Positions 24,119 through 36,574 are shown, counted from the stretch's first letter. The stretch is 64,000 bases of DNA from Apiosordaria backusii (GCA_030549205.1 JAUKTV010000015.1:620001-684000), one strand, 5' to 3'. A program made the numbers and translations. Notes: generated from the letters alone by a model not told the origin.

Positions 24119-25051
24119 ATGGCCACCGATCTGCAAATCAACCCAAATCACGAGTTCATAGCCCCCGATGAGATTGGCACCCACCTGAAGAATTTCTTGA
24201 CCACCCTCCTTCCCGCTGGCGAAGGAGAAACAGAGGATGACGACGGCTTCGAGTGGGATCTCTGCCCGCTTCCACATAAACTTCACGGCAACGACCGGTC
24301 TGCTAAATGCACGACTTACTGCTTCGTCAAGCGATTCATCCGAATTGCCCGTGTCGCTGCCAACCGACGCGGTCTATGTTACCCTTTGACACGTCCGGGT
24401 CTCCATCTATGGCTCAAAATCATCTACCGTGTCATCAGCTTTTACGACCCCGTTGCATCGACATTCGTGCCCAAGCTGGATAAGCCAGGTGACCTCGACT
24501 ACCCTGTTGCCGACAGCAGTTTCAGAGATTTCATAAGGTCACGAAGCAAAGCTCCCCCACGCCGTGGTCGCTGGAATGATGTCTACCAAAAAGACAAGCT
24601 CGCAGGGCTAAGAGAAACAGGCTCCTCCCTCAAAAAAGCACTCAAAGAAGCTAGGCGGGAGTGCTGGTTCCTTTCCCAGACGGTAGACATACTGCAGGCT
24701 CTTAACCGCTACGCTAAAGACAAAGCAGGGTTGGGAAAGCTTGCCCAACTCGAGGCCGGAAAACAAGATCTCAAGCACGTGCAGCTCCAAATGATCATGC
24801 TGGACAATATTCCAGAGAACAAGGCAAGGTGTATTGTGGCGTCCGAGATGGAGAGATTAAACTCAGAGATAAAAGCGCTGCAAGACACGTTTCTTAAAAC
24901 GTATCGTGCACGCATGTGGCTGTTACTCCAGGTCATCAGGCCATTGGAAGAGGCCAGGACAGAGTGGATTGATATTATAAACGGATATATGGATGACTTG
25001 TTGGAGCTTGAACCGTTGATAGAAAAGCTGAAGGAAATCTACGAGCCATGA
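24119..25051 (+). CDS. Unrecognised cytosolic protein, 310 aa
   Basis: Single exon with a good start context (CAACCATGGCC). There is no signal peptide or membrane segment. The N-terminal third has an acidic stretch (GEGETEDDDGFEWDL) and a Cys/His patch (CPLPHK, KCTTYCF). Residues about 165-310 are predicted by eye to be long amphipathic helices with coiled-coil character (LKKALKEARRE, EMERLNSEIKALQDTFLK). No family is recognised. The even codon use and length support a real gene. Confidence 0.65.
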   Translation: MATDLQINPNHEFIAPDEIGTHLKNFLTTLLPAGEGETEDDDGFEWDLCPLPHKLHGNDRSAKCTTYCFVKRFIRIARVAANRRGLCYPLTRPGLHLWLKIIYRVISFYDPVASTFVPKLDKPGDLDYPVADSSFRDFIRSRSKAPPRRGRWNDVYQKDKLAGLRETGSSLKKALKEARRECWFLSQTVDILQALNRYAKDKAGLGKLAQLEAGKQDLKHVQLQMIMLDNIPENKARCIVASEMERLNSEIKALQDTFLKTYRARMWLLLQVIRPLEEARTEWIDIINGYMDDLLELEPLIEKLKEIYEP

Positions 25052-27583
25052 GCTAATGCAATAAATATTATTTTTCTTAAAATCTGGTCACCAGTTAACT
25101 AGTCCCTAAAAATGAGGCAACTGGAAAGAGACTCAATAAGCATGACATGTTGATCATCATATGAAACTCGAATACGTGACAGATTAATTAACATGTGTAG
25201 CCGGGTACGATATAATCTGGCCTACGAACCTGCTGTACCTACCAGACCTCAGAAGTCGCGATATTGTGTAAGTGGTGTTGTGACACCCGTTCAGGTCGGT
25301 TGCTGTGGGATGGACAGGCCAGGCCCTCCATAGATTGCCTCGGCTAAAGTTACCCCGGATGGGGCATCGGAAGAGAACGGGAGGCACCCAGAAACACCCC
25401 CGAAGTCTTCTGCATCACCAAGACACCAGAGATGGGAAAATTCCAATGGTATTGCCCAAAATCCTAGGACAAAATCCGATATTCAGAATTCCAAGAGGAG
25501 AAAATGCATCCCTCCCTTCTCTTTATCAAGGAGAGTCCCTGAACGCCGCCCAAAAAGACCGCACGACCCGAGAAGCACCCCAAAGTCGATGCAACATATA
25601 CCCGGCCCAGTCATAACATAATCATGATCTCCTTCACCCGCCAGACACCAGAGCCCGATGGCGGCTGACATCTATATGTTCTCTTCGCCTCAGCCGCCCA
25701 AATCCCGCTCTTTATTTCGTGTTACCTCGTCGAATGGCGCTTTACCGGGTTCTCTTGAACCACTTGCTCGAGCCTGCGATGGCAACCGATTGATCCATCA
25801 CCCACTCTCCAACGCCGAGGTACCGGTTCATGAACTTTCTGAAGGGGTCGTTCTCTTCGGCTCCGATCTGATCAACTTGGAAACTGAGGATTCCGAACAT
25901 CAGCACGTTTATTCTCGTTTTCGGGGAGGTTCGAACATCGGTATTCTCGATTTTCGAAAGGAGCAGCACTACTCACGTCAAGCCAGTCGAGCGCTTCATT
26001 CCCGCAAGGATGGTGGAAACTGGGCACATCAGGTTAGCCGACAGAGAGCCCAAGACAGAGACAAGAGAATGGACAGGGACTCACTGAGCACAGCATCAAA
26101 GGCATAATGACTCAAACGTCCAAGCTTTGACCAGAGGCCCAACGTCAGTAAATCGAGGAGCTGGAACACAGCAAACTTCTTAGACTCGGAAAGCGACACG
26201 GAGACCGCCGAGCAGGAAAGAGGCGGTGATGGCACTCGAAGGGGCAACTACTTACGACCATGGTGAACGAGTTTTTTTTATCGAAGCCGAGTGGACCGAG
26301 ATGATTATTTATTTCGGCAAAAGACGATTCCGTCAAATATCGGCGAAGAGCGGTTTCGAGACGAACGTCGAGATAATGATCGTGGTGATGCGGTCTGTTC
26401 GGTATTCGTTAGCGGGGGTCGGGCGATCAGCAGGAAGCAAGCGACCACGCCAGCAGCAGTTCCAGCCACCACCTCAGTGCCCCGTGCACTCTCGATTCCG
26501 AAGCGAAAGCTTGGACCACTTTTACCTTAGCAAGGATTGCACGTGCAGAGTCACGAGGGAACCAGGCCAAACCCTTTCTGCGAACGGCCCCACATGCCGC
26601 CAGAGCTGTCAGCGATTGGTTGACATTCCTCTGTGTCACCCAAACGACAGCCCAGCACCACCCCGCCACCAATGCTCGTTCACCGCCCGTCAGAAAGCGG
26701 GGCATCATGAGAAACCCCCGCGTTGTTGGTCTCATCTGCTGAGAGGCCTTGGCACGAAGCAGCCCAGATGGTGATGCCATGGAAGCTGTGGTGGACACAG
26801 AGATGGTACATGCATATAGGGTCAATCTAGGGAAGCTGGATCTCGGTGCTTCGTATCTTCATCATGCATGACCATGCAAGCCACCGCGATAGGTGTCTGG
26901 GCAAGGGAAAGGAAGATGGGGCCGACAGCAACGGTAACCGCCCACGTCAATCCACATCCACTCTCCAAGGAGGAGAGGGGTGCGTGGGGCTTTGGCAAGA
27001 GCTGAGTGGGATGTGTTGGGAAGAGCTTTTGGGGGGGGAGCTCCCCTCCATGTCCGAAGGCAGGCAAGTTTGGCTGGGCTCTGGTTGAACTGCAGCTCTG
27101 TTTTTTTTTTCGCGCAGAACTTCCAGAGCTAGAAACAAACCCAATTCCCTCAACTTTCTCGACTCCCCCATCTCCCTCCCTCTCTTCACCTGCTCGGCCA
27201 CTCTCAGCATCGCATTGTTAAGGGGTGAGTCTTTCTGTTCTGTCAAGAAATCCCTCCTGTGGTTGTCGGGGGCTGCGGCGTCAGCGCGTCCGGTGTTCCG
27301 TTATCGCTGCAATCTGATCCTGGGGCGAGGGGCAGCCTTTCCGCCAGTTTTCCGGCCGGAACTCGATTTTCTGGAGAAACTAGTTCCTGTCTCAACAATC
27401 CCCCGCCCTCGTCTTGCAAATCTCATCAAATTCAATCACCGGATTTTGGACCGAACTAACAAGAACATCTCCAGGAATCTTTAGCAGCCCGACCTCTATC
27501 CTCTCCTTCCGAGTTCCGAGTTTCGCTCAGAATTCCCCCACAGGCCTACCAGTCGCCCCTTCTCAACCCTACAGTCCTTCAAT
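25052..27583. other. Intergenic region, 2.5 kb, upstream of pyruvate kinase
   Basis: No gene is supported. The open frames at 25658-26107 and 26226-26774 have no recognisable features. The last 500 bases are CT-rich, with a GTGAGT at 27225 and an AG acceptor shortly before 27490, so a 5'-UTR intron in the pyruvate kinase leader is possible. Confidence 0.4.
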
Positions 27584-29518
27584 ATGGTGGCTACAGCTCT
27601 CGACCACCTCAACTTGGGGGGCAGGATCGAATGGCTCTCGCAGCTTGATACCGCGTTCCAGCCTGCCCGCAACTTCCGCCGCACCTCGATTATCTGCACC
27701 ATCGGCCCCAAGACGAACTCTGTCGAGGCCATCAACAAGCTTCGTGAGGCTGGTCTTAACGTGGTGCGCATGAACTTCTCGCATGGCAGCTACGAGTACC
27801 ACCGTACGTTCCCTATACTATATCCATGCTGTCATGATGCGCTTTGGTGGAGGCGGCGAGGTCCGCTCAGGTCCCGCTCTCCTGGCTCCACCTGCGCGAC
27901 CCACAGCACCACCACCACCAGGCCATCATGGGTGCTTGGCACAAGTCTTGTCTTGATGGGATCGTGATTGCTAACAACCGCCGACTCCAGAATCTGTCAT
28001 TGACAATGCTCGCGCTGCCGAGAAGGCCCAGAAGGGCCGCCAGATCGCCATTGCCCTTGACACCAAGGGTCCTGAGATCCGTACCGGTAACACCGTCGGC
28101 GATGCCGATCTTCCCATCTCCGCCGGCACCATTCTGAACATCACCACCGATGACCAATATGCCACTTCCTGCACCACTGAGAACATGTAAGCTTGCCCAA
28201 TCCTCTATTTCGGCGATCCCCCAGCTGACCTCATACCAGGTACGTCGACTACAAGAATATCACCAAGGTCATCTCCCCAGGCCGCGTCATCTACGTCGAC
28301 GATGGTGTCTTGGCGTTCGATGTGCTCGAGATTGTCGACGACAAGACCATCAAGGTCCAGGCGCGCAACAATGGCTACATCTCTTCCCGCAAGGGTGTCA
28401 ACCTGCCCAACACAGATGTCGACTTGCCCGCTCTCTCAGAGAAGGACAAGGCTGATCTCCGGTTCGGTGTGAAGAACAATGTTGACATGGTCTTTGCTTG
28501 TACGTATACGCCCATGGTTTAGAGGATGGCCTGTGCTAATCATGATTTATCACAGCTTTCATCCGCAGAGGGCAAGACATCAAGGACATTCGTGAGGTTC
28601 TCGGCGAGGATGGCAAGCACATTCAGATCGTTGCCAAGATTGAGAACAGACAAGGTCTCAATAACTTTGCCGAGATTCTCGAGGAGACCGACGGTGTCAT
28701 GGTCGCCCGTGGTGACCTTGGTATCGAAATTCCCGCCGCTGAGGTCTTCGCCGCCCAGAAGAAGATCATTGCCATGTGCAACCTTGCTGGCAAGCCCGTC
28801 ATTTGCGCCACACAAATGCTCGAGTCCATGATCAAGAACCCCAGGCCCACCAGAGCCGAGATTAGTGATGTTGGCAACGCAGTTACTGACGGCGCCGACT
28901 GTGTCATGGTATGTCTTTTCGATTATCCTGCTTAACTACATGCGCTAACGCCCTTCTTAGCTTTCCGGTGAGACTGCCAAGGGTAACTACCCCTACGAGG
29001 CTGTCCGTGAGATGAGCGAGACCTGTCTCAAGGCCGAGAACACCATCCCATACGTCAGCCATTTCGAGGAGCTGTGCGCCCTTGTCAAGCGCCCCGTCTC
29101 CATTGTCGAGTCTTGCGCCATGGCTGCTGTCCGGACATCTCTGGACCTCAACGCCGCTGCGATTTTCGTTCTCTCTACCTCCGGTGTCTCTGCCCGCCTC
29201 ATCTCCAAGTATCGTCCTGTCTGCCCCATCATCATGATCACTAGGAACCCGTCCGCCTCGAGATATGCCCATTTGTACCGCGGCGTATACCCATTCTCCT
29301 TCCCAGAGGCCAAGCCCGACTTTAACAAAGTCAACTGGCAAGAGGATGTGGATCGCCGCATCAAGTGGGGTCTTACCCATGCTATTGACCTGGGTGTTCT
29401 CAACGAGGGTGAGACGGTGGTGGTTGTCCAGGGCTGGAAGGGCGGTATGGGCAACACAAACACTTTGCGTATCGTTAAGGCCGATGTGGACCACCTCGGT
29501 CTTGGCCAGCTGGAGTAA
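27584..29518 (+). CDS. PYK1: Pyruvate kinase, 528 aa, five exons
   Basis: The exons are 27584-27803, 27991-28186, 28240-28499, 28556-28908 and 28961-29518. Introns are 187, 53, 56 and 52 nt, all GT-AG, and phases 1, 2, 1 and 0 agree. It catalyses the last ATP-forming step of glycolysis (phosphoenolpyruvate to pyruvate) in the cytosol. Seen motifs: RTSIICTIGPKTNS, VVRMNFSHG, LDTKGPEIRTG, IVAKIENRQG, VMVARGDLGIEIP, KPVICATQMLESM, the catalytic-loop region PTRAEISDVGNAV, and LSGETAKGNYP. The C-terminal effector-binding half (VVQGWKGGMGNTNTLRIV) is complete. Length equals the usual fungal enzyme. It is the only core-metabolism gene in the window. Confidence 0.98.
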
Positions 29519-29864
29519 ACGGGTTTTGGGCGTATTATGATGGGACGGCATATGAATTTTCGTACCTAGTTTGTAGTGTTTGACAAAAGGGCCTGGTTGG
29601 GCCTCCAATAGAATCCATGAGCAGTTGACTGCTCGTATTACCTGTTTCCTGCCTTCCCATTTTCATGCCCGCCTTGTTCAGTGGTTCATGCCTTCTCCCT
29701 GTGAGATGAGATGGCGGACATCCGGGGATGACCATGCATGATGCTCCACCGCGAAGCTATCGCTATCCTGGACTCCCGGCCATCCACCCCCACACAAGCA
29801 GAGGACGCTTTTTCAGCTTGATGAAACATTGTTCCTGGTCAAAAAGCACAACAAACCCCTCATA

Positions 29865-29935
29865 GCGCCAGTGGTTTGGTGGTAAAATCCATCGTTGCCA
29901 TCGATGGGCCCCGCGTTCCATTCGCGGCTGGCGCA
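29865..29935 (+). tRNA. tRNA-Gly(GCC): tRNA-Gly (GCC)
   Basis: The 71-nt sequence folds as a cloverleaf. The acceptor arms GCGCCAG and CTGGCGC pair fully. The D-loop has TGGTTTGGTGGTA (A box). The anticodon stem CATCG/CGATG closes the loop TTGCCAT, giving anticodon GCC at 29897-29899. The T arm is CGCG-TTCCATT-CGCG (B box), with discriminator A at 29935. No intron. The loop sequence TTCCATT departs from the commoner TTCGATT. It reads GGC glycine codons. Confidence 0.95.
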
Positions 29936-30484
29936 GTGTGATCGATCAATGAAGTTATCTTGAACTCTAGTCTTCTTTTGTTCTTGCTGAAAATCCTTTT
30001 TGATTCCTGGAAACACGATGTCCCTCTGTCTTATGGAAAGCAATAATAGCACACGCTAAGAGATTTCGAGTCTTTATTAGAAGCCATGAGCATGCTGAAG
30101 ATGTTACTGGTTTACCTTGGTTAGGTACCTAGCGTCTGTCTCCTTGTTCAACAATGGTGCTCATTATTTCTTTCTATCGTGTCTTCCCCATTGGATGCGT
30201 GAAAGAGATAATGGAAAATTGTTGAGATGTCAAAAACTACAAACAAGGCCTTTCTGGTTGTTTCTCATCACGGAACAAGGGAGCAGTTTGATGGTCACGA
30301 ACGATGAAGATGCTAAGGGCCGGACCTACCTTATAATACCTACTGTGGCCGTTCTGAGAGACTTCTTCTTGAGAGCTAGCCACCTAGGGATTCTCCAACT
30401 TTTTTACCTGCTACTGATTTGAGGTTACCTTCCTTGAGGTGCTGATTTCCTCTGGTTCATGTGGTTTTATTAGTCTCCCTGATC
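29936..30484. other. Intergenic region, no gene seen
   Basis: About 0.55 kb between the tRNA and the next + strand gene. Oligo-T stretches after the tRNA (29973-30010) could serve as a pol III terminator. Confidence 0.35.
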
Positions 30485-31918
30485 ATGGCACACGAGCTGC
30501 TCCGCGGTTGTACTGACCGCAATCAGAAGCATCATGCGAATGACGGTCACGAAAAGGATGATGCTGATGATGATGGCAGGGAGAAGGATCCCCGTCCTCA
30601 GAAGCGGAGGAGAGTTGGTTCGTTGCATTGCGCATCCCGACGCTCACTGCCCCGATCATCATCATCTACCACCTCTTGTTCTTCCTCACCGTCGTCCAAA
30701 GTCAGCACCAGGCAGAAGCTGTGTCTTTTGAGGCGGCGTCCAACCTCCTCTGCCCTTACTACTGCACCAGCATCGAAATTTCTTCGAACCAAGCTCGACG
30801 ACTGCAAAAGACTGCTGCACCCTTCTTTGCCATCCACTGCTCGGTACTGCCCAACCATGATGACGCTGTTCACCCCTCCTCCGTCTCCATCTCCATTCCC
30901 AAGTTCTTCTCGTCGGGCTGCCCAACTGTCAGAACAAGATCTTGGGGAAACGTTGCCTGCAGGAACTCAATCGTGCTTTCTGGGGAAGGTACCGACCAAG
31001 GGATCACGACCGCTAGCTTTGAGGAAACTGTTGCCGAAAATCGGGTTTGATTGGGCGGTGTGCGAGACGAGGAATAGACATGCAAGGAAAGTAGAGCGGA
31101 GGTTGGCTGGGCTTGAGGGGAGGGAGAGGAGGGCTATACTGCGGGCCTTGAGCACCTCCTTTTCTGATGCTGGAGGTGGGAAAGTGTTGAACAAGAAGGG
31201 GGTGGAGAGGGGGTTGGTGGAGGTTTTTGAGGGGGGCTTGGACCTGCTTCGTGGCGAGGAGATGGTAAGTTTCCTAAGTGCCCGCCTACCTATCATACAT
31301 CCCATCAAATAACAGTGGGGGTAATACGCGGGTATATTTGGATGACTGAAGAAATAATGCTGATGAACAGAAAAATAGAAAATGCGGGGATTGGAAGATC
31401 AGAGTTTGTTCTGGGAGGAGGTGATTGATATGCACCCACACACATGGTTTGGGCAGGGGGGTGATATCACCGGGGAGATTCTCCATGGGTTGGTGCTGAT
31501 GGCTGTTGAGGCGAGGCTGTGGGATCGGGAGCACGGGGTCAAGATTGGATGGATGAATCTGGCTAGGGGGAGGAGTGGGCTTGTGAAGGTTGTGGATGAG
31601 TTTGTGAAGTGGTTGGAAGAGAATGAGGATGAAACAGTGAAAAATGCGTATTTTGGGGGGATTGAAGGGGCGGTTCATATTGACTTTTTGGGGGGCAAGG
31701 GAGACAGACAGGCGAGGGATGTGCTTGAGATGTTTAGGGCTAGGTATGTGGTTGAGGCGATGGATGTTGATGTTGATTTTGAAGAGCTGTTGGCGGAGGA
31801 GCTGGGGGATTTGATGGCGAGGTTGGCGATTGATGCGGATGAGGAGATGGTGGATGTTGATTGGGAGGATTGGGAGTGGTGGTGGGGTGAGGAGGGGGCT
31901 GATGAGGGCATTGTGTGA
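30485..31918 (+). CDS. Unrecognised two-exon protein, about 439 aa
   Basis: Exon 1 is 30485-31264 and exon 2 is 31379-31918. The 114-nt intron (GTAAGT donor, TAG acceptor) keeps phase 0. The ATG at 30485 is the first in frame; the frame opens earlier only with GTG. The N-terminal 150 residues are basic and Ser/Pro-rich with a bipartite-like KDPRPQKRRRV stretch, which suggests nuclear targeting. The second half is acidic and helical (WFGQGGDITGEILHG, GWMNLARGRSGLVKVV) and ends in a Trp/Asp/Glu-rich tail. No family is recognised. The N-terminal part could be mis-framed in places, so confidence is moderate. Confidence 0.5.
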
Positions 31919-33037
31919 AAGATGGGTTGGTATTGTGTGTGATGGGAACTTGACATTTGCTGGGCATTCATTTTGTCCTTTCCGATCTAACCTGTATTTT
32001 CTTGAAACAGAGACATGGCCGGGGGGTCATATAAGCAAGCGGAACAGAGGGCAGACTAGGCGTTTGGTTTATCGGCGAGATCATGTAAAGTACAGTTACG
32101 ATACTGTCTCTCATGAATTTCTCTCTAACAAAAAGAAATCATCTCAGCCCGCAATTCACCGCTCTCCATCTTGGCCACTGCCTCGCCCTTCATCAGCCCA
32201 TCCACGAAACAGGTGCGGCGTGGCAATGAAATAATGTATTCGTAATGATCCCCCTTAAGCCGAACCACAACAGGCTGCGAAGCCTCACTTCATCTCCCCG
32301 GACTCGCTGACTGCCCGGGAGAATTGGCTTGCAAGGCACAAAAACAGGAAGGTCTTCCAATTTGCCTTGGTATCTGACTGTGGTTGATTGAGGACTTGCG
32401 GACTTTAACTTGACCGGTTGGACTCAGTATGAGATGAGGTTAAGGCTCCTCGAGTAGCCATGATTCAAGACACTTAGGCTTCTGAAGCATCGCTTTTGAG
32501 GCCCTGCACTGAGGCTCTGTGACGAGGAATGTATTGGATAAAGGTCACGATTGTAAGTCATCGCTGTAACCCTTACCCTTGCTTACACCTCGCTGGTTCT
32601 ACAGTGACGTTACGCGGATGGATCTGTTAGGTGGGGCTATATATTAACCAATCAGAATATGTAATGGAGCTGCAGATCTCAGTGGCAGAGGCACATGCCA
32701 CAGCTCTTGTGAACACTGCAACACCAGGCATCAATAATTCCAGTCTTTTGGACAGACGGGCTCTCTCGACAAACATAATTTGCTTGGCTCGTGAAGCTAC
32801 CGCCAACGTGTCCCATACTCAACCAGCCGCAGTTTTGAAGCATTACCGCTATATATTTCTGGCGTCGAGCGCCTGGAAACACCGAATGCACAGCAGCCAT
32901 CACTGGTATTTCCCCACCACACCACCCTGACCACCGGTGCCATGAGCGCCTTCTTCAACGCCTTCTACGAGTTTGTGGAAGCTAATCTGCTGTATGATCA
33001 GTATGTTGCTACAGATAACGAGCACGGCACCTTCAAC
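31919..33037. other. Intergenic region, about 1.1 kb
   Basis: No gene is supported. The next gene's frame is open from an ATG at 32942, so its leader may be partly coding. Confidence 0.35.
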
Positions 33038-35038
33038 ATGACGTCGAGATCCTCGTTTCTCCCTCGCCTTTCTTTCTCTCGTTCCGAGGGCCCTGGCATC
33101 CCTTTCCACAACCCGATAAGCCCCACGATCCGCAAGAAGGCGAGCGAGTACGACATGACCGACCTGTCCCCAAGACCCGAAGATTCTCTCGTGACACCCG
33201 AGACCTCGAGGCATGGCAGACAGAGTTCTTCCCCGATTGACTATAGTACGAGCGATCGCGCTAGCAGCGTCGGCTCAGCTTCGAAATCGAAGCCCAACGC
33301 CCCTATTCTTTTCCACGGCCCTCCTCCGCCCATCGCTACATCGCGGATACTCTATAGAGACGACGAGGAGCGACAGTCCTACCGCCCCTTTGACGCAGCG
33401 GCGTCTATAGCTCGAAATGTGGGCAGCGTGCTCTTCGACCGCAACGACAGCTCCCTAGCCCGTACGAGAGGGTCCGATGCAGTCAACTATAACGAGTATG
33501 AACCGGATGCCGTTTGGCGCAACCTTCAGCACCGGGAACGCCAGCTACAGAAGGAACTTCAGAACATCTTAGATGTCCAGTCAGCGTGCCTATCGGCGCA
33601 AGCTGGAAGAGCAGGGTCTACAGGCAGTCCACGTGCCAGTGACGCTGGCAGCAGCACCCCTACAAGCACATTACACACAAGCACTACCTCAGCATCGACC
33701 ACTCGCCGGGTAAGCTTTGCGCAGACCATGACAACACACACGGGGCAAGTAATACCAGTACGCCAGCCTAAGAAAAAGCGGCCGTCAATACGTGAAGCCC
33801 GCACAGGACTCGCACGGCAGATGACTCTCCTAGCCGACTTAAAAGCAGAAGAAGATGCCAACCTGACGGCTGCTCTGTCAACGAGGAAGCGAGCTCTTGC
33901 CCAGCTCCGGAAGCTGTGCAGGCAAAGGGAGGAGATCACCGGCGAGTTGGATAAGATTGAACAAGACGAGGAAGAACCCCTTGCTCAGGAAATCAGGGAG
34001 CTGACAGAAGAAAGGAGCAATGTAACGAGTGAAATCAAGGAACTGGAAGAGAAGTTGGTAGGCCTGAGAAACCGCAAGAGGTATTTGGATGCAAAGGTGG
34101 CAGATGTCAAGAGCAAGAGAGACGCAGGCCTGAGTGGATATCGTGGAGCTCTGAAGGATGTAGATGGGAAGCTGGGCAGCATCTTGACCAGACCGGCGGT
34201 CAAGCCCTTAGACTTGGAGGGTGTCATTGGACCTGATCCACCAGTGGATAAGGAATCGTTCTTGTCCGGACTGGAGTTTCTGAGGTTAAGGCCGGAGAGG
34301 AGGACCCCGGAGATGGCAAAGGAATGGTGGGAGGGCGAGGTTACATTGCTGATGACACGGAAGGCGGAGGTTGATAGGGAACGCCTGGCGCTCGAAGAGG
34401 GTGTGGAAGTGTGGAAGGGGACGCTACAATTGGTGGACAAGTTTGAGTCCGGTGTGGCAGCCGTGATGAAGCATTGGGGTGGCAATCATGATGATGAAGA
34501 ATCTAATCAAGAGTGGGTGAAGGCCATGTCGGACGTGCTTGGTGACATGAAGGGAGTCATTGCTGATATGGAAGGGAAGCTCGGGTTGGTTGAAGAGAAT
34601 GGGTGGAATCTCCTGATTTGTGCCATTGGCGCCGAGGTGGAGGCACTCAAGCTAGCCAAAGGTCTTTTGGTCGAGGGTCTACGCGCTGGCGGGTTGGACG
34701 TGAAGGACCACTCTGACGATGAAAGAGACGGGGACGGGGACGGGGACTCAACGCCACATTTGGGGATGTCAATGTCTGGTAGCTCGGGATTGCAGCGTTC
34801 TGCTATCAGGTTCAAGTCGTCGTCATCGTCAGAAATAGTCAAGGGCAAGAACCTGGTTGATGTGCATGATGACGAGGAAGGGCATGGAGCTGAAGAGAAT
34901 GACAATGAGGTGCCGCCTGACTTGTTGGTTTCTTCGTCCGCTGCCGGCCTTCGGAACGGATTGGATCGGACGTACAGCAGGGAGAGCACTGCGAGTGAAA
35001 ATGAGGTTCCCGCTGAGTTCTTGGCGGAGCATGTTTGA
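33038..35038 (+). CDS. Large coiled-coil protein (possibly ATG28-like), 666 aa
   Basis: Single exon. The ATG at 33038 has a near-ideal context (TTCAACATGACG); the same frame also offers an ATG at 32942, which would add 32 residues. The first 160 residues are Ser/Pro-rich and likely disordered. The middle has several long coiled-coil segments (VWRNLQHRERQLQKELQNIL; LAQLRKLCRQREEITGELDK; REL-x-EERSNVTSEIKELEEK). The C-terminal part is helical and ends with an acidic tail. The VWRxLQxRExxxQxELQ segment reminds me of fungal proteins annotated as autophagy-related Atg28-like, but this name is from memory and unverified. No membrane segment or enzyme motif is seen. Confidence 0.7.
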   Translation: MTSRSSFLPRLSFSRSEGPGIPFHNPISPTIRKKASEYDMTDLSPRPEDSLVTPETSRHGRQSSSPIDYSTSDRASSVGSASKSKPNAPILFHGPPPPIATSRILYRDDEERQSYRPFDAAASIARNVGSVLFDRNDSSLARTRGSDAVNYNEYEPDAVWRNLQHRERQLQKELQNILDVQSACLSAQAGRAGSTGSPRASDAGSSTPTSTLHTSTTSASTTRRVSFAQTMTTHTGQVIPVRQPKKKRPSIREARTGLARQMTLLADLKAEEDANLTAALSTRKRALAQLRKLCRQREEITGELDKIEQDEEEPLAQEIRELTEERSNVTSEIKELEEKLVGLRNRKRYLDAKVADVKSKRDAGLSGYRGALKDVDGKLGSILTRPAVKPLDLEGVIGPDPPVDKESFLSGLEFLRLRPERRTPEMAKEWWEGEVTLLMTRKAEVDRERLALEEGVEVWKGTLQLVDKFESGVAAVMKHWGGNHDDEESNQEWVKAMSDVLGDMKGVIADMEGKLGLVEENGWNLLICAIGAEVEALKLAKGLLVEGLRAGGLDVKDHSDDERDGDGDGDSTPHLGMSMSGSSGLQRSAIRFKSSSSSEIVKGKNLVDVHDDEEGHGAEENDNEVPPDLLVSSSAAGLRNGLDRTYSRESTASENEVPAEFLAEHV

Positions 35039-35914
35039 TGGAGCGAGCTTGGTGTTTGGGCACATTTCCGTCACTTGAGCTGAATCAGTTATCATTGGAT
35101 TCATGCATTGTTTTTTCCAGGGAGCAAGGCCAGCATGGGGTATTTCTAACGATAATGAATGAATGCAGCGTTGCTTTTAGAACTTTCCCTTGTGTCTTTT
35201 TGGTCACTTTATGACTTGCACTCGGTGCATACCTGGATTGTTTTTGAGAAAGAGCCATGGATAGGTACATGTGAAGTCTCTTGAGGCTAGGTTTCCTGTG
35301 AGGTAAGACATCCTCTTCCCTTGCTCTGACAAGATGCTAATTCTTCCAGATAACTCTTACACGACTGCGCACTGTACACTATGTTGAGTCGGCATGCCAA
35401 TTCCAAGGAAGATGTTCAATATATCGCCACTGCATCACCTCCTGGACTCAGCTGAAAGACCAAGCGAGCTCTGCTCTCGATTGATCAATTCCATACAGGC
35501 CAACAGTTACTTATAAGGTAGCGATAGGACGCGTACGCAAAGTTGCCACATATGAAATCTTGACTGACAAGCTTACAGACGCAAGAGGAGGCACAACGAG
35601 ATGAGGAAGCAGTTTCACCTTCTTTTGATGAGCCATTTGAGCGGCAAAAGAGAATAAAGTCGCTTCCAGGGCGGCTGTGCAACTGTGGCGGCGGCTATGG
35701 CTCAAGCAAGCCATACTATCATATAGTGTAAGCGGACCCGGAGTCAACACATCGCACTCCGTCTCCGACTTCAACTCCAATCTCAACACCGGCGTCGACC
35801 CTCCACCATAAATTTTACCCTCATTTGCGGCAGCGGTGAAATCGACTGCGATTGCTACTCTGAAGACGCAAGCAAGTGGGATTGGAGACGGGAATAACTC
35901 GTTTGATTTCGTCA

Positions 35915-36460
35915 GAAACTTTACACGGGCATCACGGATGTCTGGCGTCATCACGGGTCCTGTTGTGTATGGAGTCATCACCAGATTTTGGTCCGTCTCC
36001 GATCTCATTTTGAAGGCTTTGGTGAGTGCATCTCGATACTGTGTTCCGCGAACCTCTAGATGATGCAGGGACGTGGAAAGGGTGGCGGAGAGAATCTGGT
36101 CTGAACCCCTCAAGTTCAACACGGACATCACGGATGCCCTCTTGCATGTTTGTTGGGGATAGAAACCGGCGAGGGCGGCAACTCAAACCTCAGAAGAGGC
36201 TGCTTTCTTGGCCTCCATGGCCAAGTTGATGAGGCTTCAGGGCAGAGGAGCAAACTTGATCATGTCTGAATACGGGCGTCACGAATGCGAACGGTGGGTA
36301 GGACCTACTGTTTGCGGTCTGCGAACATCGGACTACGAATAATGCAAGCTTGCGGAAAAGGAGGCGAGGGTAGTTGGCTACAATCAGTCGAGAGACATTC
36401 TGAGATGCCCACTCACTAGACTGGCCACTTGTCGAATATCATGGATGTTCAGTGTCGTCA
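35915..36460 (-). repeat. Four diverged tandem repeat units
   Basis: A common core, on + reading approximately ACGGGCATCACGGATGTC, recurs at 35924-35943, 36119-36140, 36271-36289 and 36431-36450 (steps about 195, 150 and 160 bases). Sequence beside the cores is also related, with CTAGAnGnTTCGC-like and GACGGACC-like pieces in two or more units. On the minus strand the core reads IRD-[AV]-RV in the units at 35.9 and 36.1 kb. This looks like an old tandem array, perhaps of a duplicated exon, that has lost its open frame. Confidence 0.5.
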
Positions 36461-36574
36461 CGTTGGGCCGCAGTTTGAATATTGGGCTGATATGACATTC
36501 GGTCCGTCTTTGCTATCAAACTTCTTATCAGGCTAAGCTACGACTCTAGACGATGTGGACTGCTCTCTGAATTC

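Noticed and set aside
25658..26774. Two + strand open frames of 149 and 182 codons
   Set aside because: No recognisable features, no splice signals linking them and unlikely composition; treated as intergenic.
33038..35038. Firm ATG28 assignment
   Set aside because: Only one coiled-coil segment recalls that family from memory; coiled coils give misleading similarity.
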